The notes beneath the pieces are model-generated. The model ran no database searches and was not told the origin of the DNA. It saw only the letters and a list, made by a program, of their open reading frames with translations. A program made the position numbers and the translations under genes. Positions 13,788 through 21,062 of a stretch of 21,140 bases of DNA are shown here, in pieces. How positions within the stretch are numbered: position 1 is the stretch's first letter; the number at the start of each line of letters is the position of its first letter. This DNA is from TWA4 sp051879215 (GTDB lineage: Bacteria > Bacillota > Clostridia > Lachnospirales > Lachnospiraceae): contig JBJELP010000008.1 in assembly GCA_051879215.1 (NCBI GenBank), positions 1 to 21,140 of the forward strand, written 5' to 3'.

Positions 13788-14212
13788 GAATGATTCTTTT
13801 CCTTTTCTCTGCAGGTTTCACAGAGTCCGAAGAGACTGGATCCGCTGCATTGCAGTTCAAAATTGTGATGGTGCTTCAGGTGTTCTTTAATTTCATCCAT
13901 GAAACCGCAGTTCAGATGAACCACACGGCCGCAGCATGCACATTTGACATGGAGATGATCCTCACATCCCGTTTCTCTATCTATATACTGAAATCCGGCA
14001 CTTTCCCCCTTTTCTGAGGCATATTTCAGCACCTTATGCTCTTCCTGCAGTTTATCCAGAAAACGATAGATCGTAGTGATGTTGACATTGGCCCCCTGTG
14101 CGATCATATGCTGACGAATATCACTTGCATATACCGTTCGTTCCCTGTTCTCCTTCAGATATTCCAGCATCATTTCACGATTCCTGGTTCTGTAACCGGA
14201 TGATCTTGCCAT
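13784..14212 (-). CDS. Fur-family metal-responsive regulator
   Basis: A 142-residue Fur/Zur/PerR-type regulator. The winged helix covers about 12-64, with recognition segment NVNITTIYRFLDKLQE (43-57). The dimer domain has the metal-site block CEDHLHVKC (83-91) and HHHNFEL (114-120). Two CxxC pairs, C91/C94 and C131/C134, would form the structural zinc site. Which metal it senses cannot be decided from the residues. Its ATG overlaps the TAA of the homocysteine methyltransferase gene by one base (TAATG), so the two are translationally coupled. The metal permease follows 74 bases downstream with its own promoter, making that gene the most likely target. Zinc sensing is attractive because the coupled enzyme is zinc-dependent, but this is inference. 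Confidence 0.88.
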   Translation of the reverse strand: MARSSGYRTRNREMMLEYLKENRERTVYASDIRQHMIAQGANVNITTIYRFLDKLQEEHKVLKYASEKGESAGFQYIDRETGCEDHLHVKCACCGRVVHLNCGFMDEIKEHLKHHHNFELQCSGSSLFGLCETCREKEKNHS

Positions 14213-15099
14213 TAACGTTTTTTCCTTTCTTCTATCACATCATGCAGTGCTGCAATATAGGCCGGTGTTGTTCCGCAGCAACCGCCGATCAGATCAGCTC
14301 CCGCATCCAGAAGCTTACCCATATATCCGGAAAATGCCTCCGGTCCCATGCTGTAAATGGCTTCTCCCCGGTCATTGATTTCAGGCATACCGGCATTCAG
14401 TTTGGCAATAACCGGTATGGAGAGGCGTTCCTTCATATTGGTTACCACAGCCAGTGCCTGATCCGGTCCCATGGAACAGTTGATTCCGGCTGCAGCTGCC
14501 CCCATGGCTTCCACATTGGCAACTGCATCGATCACATTGCCGCCGAAGGGCATGGTTCCATCGCCTTCCACGGTAAATGTGCAGCAGACTGCAATATCCG
14601 AAACGGAGGCAATCGCATCCAGCAGCACCAATGCCTCTTCTTCATAAATCAATGTTTCGGCAATGATGAAATCCACACCTGCCTCCACCAGATAACGGGC
14701 CTGTTCTGCATACGCATCAAAAAGGTCATCCTGTCTGATCACACCTCTCGGTTCTATCATTTTGCCGCAGGTGGTCATATCTCCCGCCACCAGAATATCA
14801 CTTCCCACTGCCTGGCGGCTGATTTTCGGAATTTCCAGATTAAAGCGCTTTACCTCATCTGCCAGACCCATATCTGCAAGACTGATCCGATTTGCTGTAA
14901 AAGTAGGGGCATACACCACCTGACTGCCTGCTTCCCTGTATGCTCTCTGCAGGTTCTCCACCACCTGCGGATGTTCAAGAATCCATGCTTCTGAACAGAT
15001 TCCCCTCGGCATACCTGCCAGGATCAGGTTGGAGCCCATGGCACCATCCAGTAAAACCGGTCCTTTTCCGGTCAGTTTCTGAAATTCATCTCTATTCAT
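14212..15099 (-). CDS. Homocysteine S-methyltransferase-type protein (zinc-dependent, MetH N-terminal module or MmuM-like)
   Basis: A 295-residue TIM-barrel protein of the homocysteine S-methyltransferase family. It starts with the LLDGAMGSNL motif. It carries GINCSMGPD and GGCCGTTP near the end; these supply the three cysteines that hold zinc and activate homocysteine. It matches only the first module of cobalamin-dependent methionine synthase (MetH). It may use S-methylmethionine or another methyl donor itself, or work with separate cobalamin and folate modules encoded elsewhere. Two in-frame starts exist: 15108 is one base from AAGGA, while 15099 is about ten bases away and is used. The stop overlaps the fur start. 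No SAM riboswitch or cobalamin riboswitch is seen upstream. Confidence 0.85.
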   Translation of the reverse strand: MNRDEFQKLTGKGPVLLDGAMGSNLILAGMPRGICSEAWILEHPQVVENLQRAYREAGSQVVYAPTFTANRISLADMGLADEVKRFNLEIPKISRQAVGSDILVAGDMTTCGKMIEPRGVIRQDDLFDAYAEQARYLVEAGVDFIIAETLIYEEEALVLLDAIASVSDIAVCCTFTVEGDGTMPFGGNVIDAVANVEAMGAAAAGINCSMGPDQALAVVTNMKERLSIPVIAKLNAGMPEINDRGEAIYSMGPEAFSGYMGKLLDAGADLIGGCCGTTPAYIAALHDVIEERKKR

Positions 15100-15219
15100 A
15101 TCATTCATTCCTTTCCTGTATCTCGCCGGATCCTGTCACAGTACATTCTCAGTAAAGCAGCTCTTTCAACCTGTCTTCCCTGATTCCGAATAAACTGTAC
15201 AGGACATTTTATGCCCTTT

Positions 15220-15248
15220 ATCATACACACAAATCAAAATTTTCGCAA
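15220..15248 (-). promoter_or_regulatory. Candidate promoter of the methyltransferase/fur operon
   Basis: TTGCGA (15248-15243), 17 bases, TATGAT (15225-15220) on the minus strand. It would give a leader of about 115 bases. Confidence 0.45.
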
Positions 15249-15305
15249 CAGATACATACAATGCTTTAAATAGTCCTTTTCTAAGTAAAAAAAATCATGA
15301 ATCCA

Positions 15306-15334
15306 TTGATTTCACGAATAATCCTATATAAAAT
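15306..15334 (+). promoter_or_regulatory. Candidate promoter of the two-component operon
   Basis: TTGATT (15306-15311), 17 bases, TAAAAT (15329-15334), about 100 bases before the kinase ATG. The leader contains the GTTTCCCGG dyad at 15382-15414. Confidence 0.5.
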
Positions 15335-15441
15335 AGACGTATATTAAGACAAAAAGCACAACAGAACGTGTATTTCATACCGTTTCCCGGTCAGACGTAC
15401 GCAGGCCCGGAAACAACTTATACCATAAAAAGAGGCTATTT

Positions 15442-17076
15442 ATGAATTTTTTTAAAAAGCAGGGAAATGCTCTGGAAAAGAAAATCTACCTGTCCATATT
15501 ATCTACTATTTTGCTGACCGTTTTCATCTGTACGATCGGACCCATTTTTTTAAGTATCAGATCACAGATCGGCATAGTGGATGATAACCTGATGATGCTG
15601 TCGGAATCACTGTCTCTCTCCCCTTCGGTTCTCAATTCTGCTGCATCGGGATGCGCAACGAACTCCTGCAGGAATTTTCTGGACAGCATGTCAGAAAAAA
15701 CATCTATGATGGATCTGATCGAAATCATTGATGTCAGCGGAAAATGCATTTACCGTACCGACCATTTACAGATAGGGGAAATACTTGATGCACATATTGT
15801 CCCGGAGGACCAGCGGGAGAAAACCGTGTTTGATACCCGGTTTGATTTAAATGGAAATCGATATCGTTTCTGCCGTACACCGATCCGGATATCCGATGGA
15901 ACCATACTGGGTTATATCACTGTTTCTGTTCCTCTTTCACGGCTGCATCTGAATGCACTTCAGGTCAGTATCATTTATCTGCTTGCCGCAGTTGTCCTGC
16001 TGTTTGGCGGCGGATTGATTGCTTCCGCACAGTTCCGGTCCATCCGTAAAATACTGCGGGGATACGCACCGGATCAGCTGATGAAGATGTTCGACGGCAA
16101 TACCAATGTACTGGACAGTATTGACGAAGGTGTCATTGCCATTAACCTGGAGGGACGTGTCACCACCATCAATCAGTTCGGACGCGAAATTCTCGGTCTT
16201 CCGGTGATTCCCTATGACAGAGTCCTGATCAGTGACCTGCTGCCGGATAGCTGTCTGATGGAGGTTCTGAAGACAGAACACGCCCATTACAATGAGCATA
16301 TTGTCATTCATGGCAAAAATCTGCTGGTAACCCATCTTCCATTGTATTCCAACGGAAAACTGATCGGCGCCGCCTCCCTGTTTCACAATGCCAAAATCAT
16401 CAATGAAATGGCGGAACAGCTTCAGGATGCCAACAGCCTCATAGATACGTTCCGTGCCTTCAACCATGAATTTATGAATAAACTTCACGTAATACTCGGT
16501 TATCTGGAAACGGATCATATACAGGAGGCAAAAGACTATCTTCTGCAGACCAGCATGTCATCATCCAGAGCCATCAGCCAGATTGCCAGAATTATCTCCC
16601 ATCAGGGACTGGCAGCATTGATCATCGGCAAATTCGTCCGGGCAGAAGAGCTGAACATTACCTTTCAGCTGACGCCTGAAAGCTATTGCAGCCAGCTGAC
16701 GGAAGGCGTAGCCATCAACACCTATATCACCATCCTTGGCAACCTTCTCCAGAATGCCATCGAAGAACTGAATGCCTTTGATCATCCACTGAAAGAAATC
16801 CAGCTGAGTGTTCTGGTGGATTCTGAAAGTACCTATATTTCTGTTCTGGATACCGGCCGGGGTATCCCACAGGAACTTATTGATCATATAACCACTGCAG
16901 GAATTTCCACAAAGGGAGAAGGAAGAGGAACCGGACTGAATCTTGTATATAAGCTTGTCAGCGGTCTGAACGGAAGTCTGAAAATTGAGTCTGACCCGGG
17001 AGAAGGAACTGTCATAACCGTACTGTTCAAATCCCCCAGAAACGCAAAACATAAAAAAGAAGAGGGTATGGAATGA
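15442..17076 (+). CDS. CitA/DcuS-type membrane sensor histidine kinase
   Basis: A 544-residue sensor kinase. Membrane segments at about 15-38 and 174-195 flank an extracellular sensing domain (40-172) of the PAS-like kind that binds small carboxylates in CitA and DcuS. A cytoplasmic PAS domain follows (about 222-315). The phosphoacceptor region is FRAFNHEFMNKLHVILGYLE with His342. The ATPase has the N-box NLLQNAIEELN (434-444), DTGRGIP (470-476) and GRGTGLNLV (494-502). The extracellular domain has unusual cysteines (C71, C76, C102, C144), which might form disulfides. AGAGG precedes the ATG. Its last codons overlap the response regulator gene by four bases. No citrate or dicarboxylate transporter is adjacent, so the ligand is uncertain. 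Confidence 0.9.
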   Translation: MNFFKKQGNALEKKIYLSILSTILLTVFICTIGPIFLSIRSQIGIVDDNLMMLSESLSLSPSVLNSAASGCATNSCRNFLDSMSEKTSMMDLIEIIDVSGKCIYRTDHLQIGEILDAHIVPEDQREKTVFDTRFDLNGNRYRFCRTPIRISDGTILGYITVSVPLSRLHLNALQVSIIYLLAAVVLLFGGGLIASAQFRSIRKILRGYAPDQLMKMFDGNTNVLDSIDEGVIAINLEGRVTTINQFGREILGLPVIPYDRVLISDLLPDSCLMEVLKTEHAHYNEHIVIHGKNLLVTHLPLYSNGKLIGAASLFHNAKIINEMAEQLQDANSLIDTFRAFNHEFMNKLHVILGYLETDHIQEAKDYLLQTSMSSSRAISQIARIISHQGLAALIIGKFVRAEELNITFQLTPESYCSQLTEGVAINTYITILGNLLQNAIEELNAFDHPLKEIQLSVLVDSESTYISVLDTGRGIPQELIDHITTAGISTKGEGRGTGLNLVYKLVSGLNGSLKIESDPGEGTVITVLFKSPRNAKHKKEEGME

Positions 17077-17753
17077 AATATAAAGTAATCATTGTTGAAG
17101 ATGACCCCATGGTTGCATCCATCAACAAACAATACGTGGAACGGAACAGTCATCTGGTACTTTCCGAAATTTTTAATAATGGAAAAGATGCCCTGCTTTA
17201 CCTGAAATCTCATCAGGCGGATCTGATCATTCTTGACATGTATATGCCGATTATGGACGGAAAACAGTTTCTAAAAGAGCTGCGTTCCCAGGGAAACAAT
17301 GTGGATGTGATCATGGTCACAGCTGCCACAGACATTACCAGCATACGGGATCTTTTAAGTTTCGGTCTTGTTGATTATCTGGTAAAACCATTTGAATACT
17401 CCCGGTTTTCCCAATCGCTGGATCGCTTTCTTCAGAAAAAGAATATAATTTCACAGAACCGCTGTCTGTCCCAGAACCAGCTGGACGATTATCTCTCTTT
17501 TTCTCTGGCTGCAGAAAAAGAAGTTTTGCCCAGTAAAGGACTGCAGAGCAAGACACTGGAATCCATCCGCAGCTACCTGAAAAAACATGGGGATGAACCC
17601 CTTACCAGTGAACAGATCGCAGATGAGGTGGGACTTTCCCGTGTCACCATACGACGATATATGAATTATCTCATTGAACTGAAAGAAGTATCCAGTGATA
17701 TTGACTACAATACAGGCGGACGACCTTCCATCCTGTACCACTACAACCGATAA
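17073..17753 (+). CDS. CitB/DcuR-type response regulator
   Basis: A 226-residue response regulator. The receiver domain has the acidic pocket E9-D10-D11, phosphoacceptor D55 in LIILDMYMP, T83 in MVTAA and K105 in LVKPFEY. The C-terminal DNA-binding part (about 165-226) has LTSEQIADEVGLSRVTIRRYMNYL, the helix-turn-helix characteristic of CitB/DcuR regulators, and ends in a GGRPSILYHY wing-like segment. Its start overlaps the kinase stop (ATGA), giving tight translational coupling. Target genes are not visible nearby; a carbon-source or dicarboxylate regulon is likely from the family. A bidirectional hairpin ends the operon. Confidence 0.92.
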   Translation: MKYKVIIVEDDPMVASINKQYVERNSHLVLSEIFNNGKDALLYLKSHQADLIILDMYMPIMDGKQFLKELRSQGNNVDVIMVTAATDITSIRDLLSFGLVDYLVKPFEYSRFSQSLDRFLQKKNIISQNRCLSQNQLDDYLSFSLAAEKEVLPSKGLQSKTLESIRSYLKKHGDEPLTSEQIADEVGLSRVTIRRYMNYLIELKEVSSDIDYNTGGRPSILYHYNR

Positions 17754-17766
17754 GTGAAAATAATAA

Positions 17767-17789
17767 AGCCTGCTGTATATCAGCAGGCT
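17767..17789. terminator. Bidirectional terminator between convergent genes
   Basis: AGCCTGCTG (17767-17775) pairs perfectly with CAGCAGGCT (17781-17789) around TATAT. On the plus strand a CTCTCTTTCTG tail follows the response regulator gene; on the minus strand TTTATTATTTT follows the AbiEi-type gene. Confidence 0.7.
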
Positions 17790-17803
17790 CTCTCTTTCTG
17801 TCG

Positions 17804-17852
17804 AATCGACGTCTGCAGAGATCCGGCGCCGGATTCGGTTTGCAAAGCAAAC
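17804..17852. repeat. 26-bp intergenic repeat, copy 2, followed by two palindromes
   Basis: Positions 17804-17829 match the copy at 10811-10836 in 20 of 26 bases, with only transition differences. The end overlaps a perfect 14-bp palindrome, ATCCGGCGCCGGAT (17821-17834), and GTTTGC-AAA-GCAAAC (17838-17852) follows. The block lies between two convergent genes, 3' of both. Confidence 0.5.
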
Positions 17853-17862
17853 ATATTACTAT

Positions 17863-18462
17863 CTACAGATACTTTCGCACAATACGTCCCACACGCATCT
17901 GATCTGCATATGCCAGCATACGGTCAACCTGTCGGTTCTGTCTTCTGCTGTACTCCGTAACCACTTCCGAAATCACTTCTTCGCCCAGTTCTTCACGAAA
18001 ACGAATACAGTCACACACGCTCTTGTCCATATCGTAAATATAAAACTCTCCATAAGGAGTCTTGACCGTCTTCTTATCCAGAGAGTACGCATAATCTGAA
18101 AAATAATGTCTTGATACAGGGAAAATTACTTCCATACCGGAACGGTCCGTACGCTTGGTGGCAAAGGATAATGCAGCAGGGTCCTTTTTCAGAAGTCCCC
18201 AGTAATAGCATGCACTGTCTGCACAGACCACAGCCTTCGGATTGACTTTACAGATTTCGATCATACGATAGTTCTCAGGTTTTTCAGCCCCTTCCCCCTG
18301 ATACCAGTACCAGCCTCTTGAAAATCTCTGCAGAATACCCTTGGCAACCAGTTCGTTCATCTGAGTAATCGTGATCTTCTCCTGACGGAGATCATCAAAA
18401 CTCAGGTATCCATTGTTATTCGCAAATAACTCCGTGATTTTTTCATAAGTTCTCAATAACAT
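17863..18462 (-). CDS. AbiEi-type antitoxin/transcriptional regulator without a visible toxin partner
   Basis: A 199-residue protein resembling AbiEi antitoxins of type IV abortive-infection systems. The N-terminal winged helix covers about 5-55 (YLSFDDLRQEKITITQMNELVAKGILQRFSRGWYW). The C-terminal domain has the family's ADSACYYWGLL stretch (81-91) and FYIYDMDKSVCDCIRFREELGEEV (141-164). AbiEi proteins repress their own operon and counter the nucleotidyltransferase toxin AbiEii, normally encoded directly downstream. Here only 73 bases separate its stop from the terminator hairpin of the convergent unit, leaving no room for a toxin gene. It is therefore an orphan or a stand-alone regulator. 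The promoter is perfect consensus with GTTAA-type repeats near it, consistent with autoregulation. Confidence 0.8.
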   Translation of the reverse strand: MLLRTYEKITELFANNNGYLSFDDLRQEKITITQMNELVAKGILQRFSRGWYWYQGEGAEKPENYRMIEICKVNPKAVVCADSACYYWGLLKKDPAALSFATKRTDRSGMEVIFPVSRHYFSDYAYSLDKKTVKTPYGEFYIYDMDKSVCDCIRFREELGEEVISEVVTEYSRRQNRQVDRMLAYADQMRVGRIVRKYL

Positions 18463-18496
18463 AACTAACGCCCATTCCCTTCATTCATCGTTAAGT

Positions 18497-18538
18497 GTTA
18501 ATTAACTGAATTATAGTATTTTTTAACGCACGTGTCAA
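18497..18538 (-). promoter_or_regulatory. Promoter and candidate operator of the AbiEi-type gene
   Basis: TTGACA (18538-18533), 17 bases, TATAAT (18515-18510) on the minus strand. Just downstream of the -10 is the palindrome GTTAATTAAC (18497-18506), with a further GTTAA at 18490-18494. AbiEi relatives bind inverted repeats in their own promoter, so this is a plausible self-operator. Confidence 0.65.
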
Positions 18539-18572
18539 GTTATTCTTTTGAATGGATTCGTTTCCTCACACA

Positions 18573-18622
18573 TAAAAAAGAAACTGCCGTTTTTTCCATC
18601 CGGGACGGACGGAAACGGCAGT
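18573..18622 (-). terminator. Rho-independent terminator of the leuA-araC gene
   Basis: ACTGCCGTTT (from 18622 down to 18613, minus strand) pairs with AAACGGCAGT (ending at 18583) and is followed by TTCTTTTTTATG. It lies 30 bases past the stop of the fusion gene. Confidence 0.8.
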
Positions 18623-18651
18623 CTCTTCAATATTTTATTTCGGTACGATTT

Positions 18652-20640
18652 TTATTTCTGGTTGCGGAACTGAATCGGTGTCATTCCGTATGCTTTCTTG
18701 AACAGACGGTTGAAATGCTCCACATTCTGATATCCCACACTTTCCGCAATGGATTCCACTGTCATATTGCGGTTTTTCAGCAGAGTACGTGCTTTTCTCA
18801 TACGTACTTTCTTAACGGTTTCACCAAAGGTAATACCGGACTTTTCTTTAATGTATTTGGACAGATACGGCTTGGAAAGGAAGAATTTCTCAGACAGTTC
18901 ATCCAATGTTACGGTCAGATAATTCATCTGAATATAATTCATAATTTCCAGAAGTCTCTGATCTCTGCAGGCAGAAATACTGCGGATCTCATCCAGCTGG
19001 TTTACAGCTGCAACCAGCGCATGAATGGAGGCAACGATAATATCTTCATGGATACCAACACCCCAGTGAAGCTTATCATGCATGCTGACACCCACATACG
19101 TAACTGCCTTGGAGGAAGAACCTTTGGACAGAGAGTGTTCTTCGTAAATGGTCAGCTCATAACTGATGCCGAAGTACTGTTTCAACGCATTGCTGACTGC
19201 ACTCAGACGACCATTGCCATTGGCTGTTACAATACGCTCATCATTACCCTGCTGAATGGTAACCTCTGCAAGAATGCCATCCCCCAGCTGTTTGAAATGA
19301 TGTTCCTTAATCGTAAATGTTTCGGAGTTATGAATATACTTATCTTCAAAGAGCTGATAAATCAGTTCGGGAGAAAGTTCCTTATGTTCACGATCGGAAA
19401 CGCCTTTCACCATGTAACCAACTTCTTCTTTCATCTTTTCCGGAAGTGAAAGACCGAAGTTCTGCTTCAGGATATAGGCTACGCCGCCTTTACCGGACTG
19501 ACTGTTGATACGGATTACATCGGATTCATAGGTTCTTCCCACATCCTGAGGATCGATGGGCAGATACGGTACACTCCACTTGTAAAGCTCTTTCTCTTCA
19601 CGCCAGTTCATGCCCTTTGCAATGGCATCCTGATGGGAACCGGAGAATGCGGTAAATACCAGCTGACCTGCATAGGGCTGGCGTTCATGAACGCGCATAC
19701 CGGTCAATCTTTCATAAACTTCCTTGATTTCACTGATATTGGAGAAATCCAGTTCCGGATTCACACCATGGGTGAACATATTCATGGCAAGGGTAACGAT
19801 ATCCACATTACCGGTTCTCTCTCCGTTGCCGAAAAGAGTACCTTCAATTCTGTCCGCACCTGCAAGAATGCCCAGTTCCGCATCGCTGACACCGGTACCG
19901 CGGTCATTATGGGGATGGAGACTCAAAATAACATTTTCACGGTATTTCATATTCTTGCTCATATACTCAACCTGACTGGCAAGCACATGGGGCATGGACA
20001 TCTGTACCGTACTGGGCAGGTTGATAATTGCCTTGTTGTCCGCTGTGGGCTGCCATACATCCAGAACTGCATTCACCACCTCCAGAGCATAATCAACCTC
20101 TGTACCGGTAAAACTTTCCGGGCTGTACTCAAATGCAAAGTTACCTTCGGTTTCCTCTGCAAGACGCTTCAGAAGGGCTGCACCATCAACAGCAATCTGC
20201 TTAACTTCTTCCTTACTCTTTCGGAATACCTGCTCCCGCTGTGCCAGAGAAGTGGAATTATACACGTGAATGACTGCACGGGGAGCACCTTTAACTGCTT
20301 CAAATGTTTTACGGATAATATGTTCTCTTGCCTGGGTCAGTACCTGGATGGTAACATCCTCGGGAATCATATTCTTTTCAATCAGTGCGCGAAGGAAGTT
20401 ATACTCGGTTTCGGAAGCAGCCGGGAAACCAACTTCAATCTCTTTAAATCCAACCTTTACCAGCATCTGGAAAAACTCCAGTTTTTCATCCAGACTCATG
20501 GGTTCAACCAGGGCCTGATTGCCGTCACGCAGATCAACGCTGCACCAGATGGGAGCTTTATCAATATAGTCTTTCTTTACCCAGTCAAAACACTCTGTGG
20601 GCGGTAAAAAATACTGTCTTTCATATTTATCAAAATTCAT
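18652..20640 (-). CDS. leuA: 2-isopropylmalate synthase fused to an AraC-family DNA-binding domain
   Basis: A 662-residue protein. Residues 1-550 are a full yeast-type 2-isopropylmalate synthase, which joins acetyl-CoA and 2-oxoisovalerate in leucine synthesis. Visible are DLRDGNQ (36-42, metal and catalytic), LHPHNDRG (241-248, metal-binding His pair), FGNGERTGNVD (270-280) and the C-terminal regulatory dimer region (about 440-550), which binds leucine in the family. Residues about 562-661 form a complete AraC-type double helix-turn-helix: LDELSEKFFLSKPYLSKYIKEKSG (579-602), then the signature MTVESIAESVGYQNVEHFNRLFKKAYGMTPIQFR. The join is continuous in one frame with no stop. The ATG at 20640 follows AGGAGG; an upstream extension begins with TTG and lacks a ribosome site. 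The architecture suggests an enzyme that may also control transcription in response to leucine, which is inference. Confidence 0.92.
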   Translation of the reverse strand: MNFDKYERQYFLPPTECFDWVKKDYIDKAPIWCSVDLRDGNQALVEPMSLDEKLEFFQMLVKVGFKEIEVGFPAASETEYNFLRALIEKNMIPEDVTIQVLTQAREHIIRKTFEAVKGAPRAVIHVYNSTSLAQREQVFRKSKEEVKQIAVDGAALLKRLAEETEGNFAFEYSPESFTGTEVDYALEVVNAVLDVWQPTADNKAIINLPSTVQMSMPHVLASQVEYMSKNMKYRENVILSLHPHNDRGTGVSDAELGILAGADRIEGTLFGNGERTGNVDIVTLAMNMFTHGVNPELDFSNISEIKEVYERLTGMRVHERQPYAGQLVFTAFSGSHQDAIAKGMNWREEKELYKWSVPYLPIDPQDVGRTYESDVIRINSQSGKGGVAYILKQNFGLSLPEKMKEEVGYMVKGVSDREHKELSPELIYQLFEDKYIHNSETFTIKEHHFKQLGDGILAEVTIQQGNDERIVTANGNGRLSAVSNALKQYFGISYELTIYEEHSLSKGSSSKAVTYVGVSMHDKLHWGVGIHEDIIVASIHALVAAVNQLDEIRSISACRDQRLLEIMNYIQMNYLTVTLDELSEKFFLSKPYLSKYIKEKSGITFGETVKKVRMRKARTLLKNRNMTVESIAESVGYQNVEHFNRLFKKAYGMTPIQFRNQK

Positions 20641-20696
20641 ATAACCGGAACCTCCTGATTTTTTCGTTGTTTTATTGCTGTATCCAATCACAATCT

Positions 20697-20731
20697 GTCC
20701 GCATCTTCCGTTCAAACGTTCGCATCATACG
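20697..20731 (-). promoter_or_regulatory. Pair of direct repeats in the leuA leader, spaced 21 bases
   Basis: On the minus strand CGTATGATGCGAAC (20731-20718) and CGGAAGATGCGGAC (20710-20697) match at 11 of 14 positions and start 21 bases apart, two helical turns on the same face. AraC-type proteins often bind such direct half-sites. The same stretch can also fold as RNA: GTCCGTAT pairs with ATGCGGAC. Either reading is possible. Confidence 0.4.
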
Positions 20732-20786
20732 GACATGTTTTTATTACGATTGAGTGAATTTAATATTTCTGTTTCCGTGTATTGAT

Positions 20787-20815
20787 ATAGTAACATATTC
20801 CGGCCAATATGAAAA
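20787..20815 (-). promoter_or_regulatory. Candidate extended -10 promoter of leuA
   Basis: On the minus strand TTTTCA (20815-20810), 17 bases, TACTAT (20792-20787), with TG one base before the -10 hexamer. It predicts a leader of about 140 bases. No T-box consensus is seen, so leucine control by that route is unlikely. Confidence 0.4.
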
Positions 20816-21062
20816 GGGCATTTTTTAATCATTTTTATTGATTATAATTATTTTTCTAAAAAGAATACAGTAAAATATCTTCAAGTAAATTGTTATCTGT
20901 TAATCTTATTATGATTTGTCCGCAGGTAAAGAACAATTACCCCAAATAGAGTGATTTTTAACTGAAAAAGTCCGTGAGATGCGGAATAAAAAAGGCAGCA
21001 CACAACTTGTTTTTGCTTCATTGCAAAGGTATTTATTTAAACATTGAAATAAGATTTTATTC
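20816..21062. other. AT-rich gene-poor stretch upstream of leuA
   Basis: I see no convincing protein gene here on either strand. It contains a third GATGCG-type site, CGTGAGATGCGGAA (20973-20986, plus strand), similar to the pair in the leuA leader, and many A/T runs. Its plus-strand end leads into a terminator-like hairpin with no plus-strand gene before it, so an unrecognised small RNA cannot be excluded. Confidence 0.4.

Larger units (their letters stand above)
15109..15441. other. Divergent intergenic region between the methyltransferase and sensor kinase genes
   Basis: This 333-base gap contains no convincing protein gene. It holds a minus-strand promoter (15220-15248), a plus-strand promoter (15306-15334) and a leader dyad before the kinase: GTTTCCCGG (15382-15390) and CCCGGAAAC (15406-15414), matching at eight of nine positions. 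No known riboswitch consensus is recognised on either strand. Confidence 0.6.

Noticed and set aside
14098..14994. 298-codon plus-strand open frame
   Set aside because: It lies antisense to the methyltransferase and the start of fur, with no ribosome site and no recognisable family.
15100..15250. SAM or cobalamin riboswitch upstream of the homocysteine methyltransferase
   Set aside because: The leader is too short and I could not find the conserved core of either class.
19633..20607. 324-codon plus-strand open frame, with similar ones at 18532-19449
   Set aside because: Both are antisense to the leuA-araC gene and reflect its codon bias; neither shows a domain or proper start context.
20641..20715. 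25-codon N-terminal extension of LeuA
   Set aside because: It begins with TTG without a ribosome site, while the ATG at 20640 has AGGAGG and begins the conserved enzyme sequence.
20641..20820. T-box or leucine attenuator in the leuA leader
   Set aside because: No T-box sequence, no run of leucine codons and no terminator hairpin with T tract were found in the leader.
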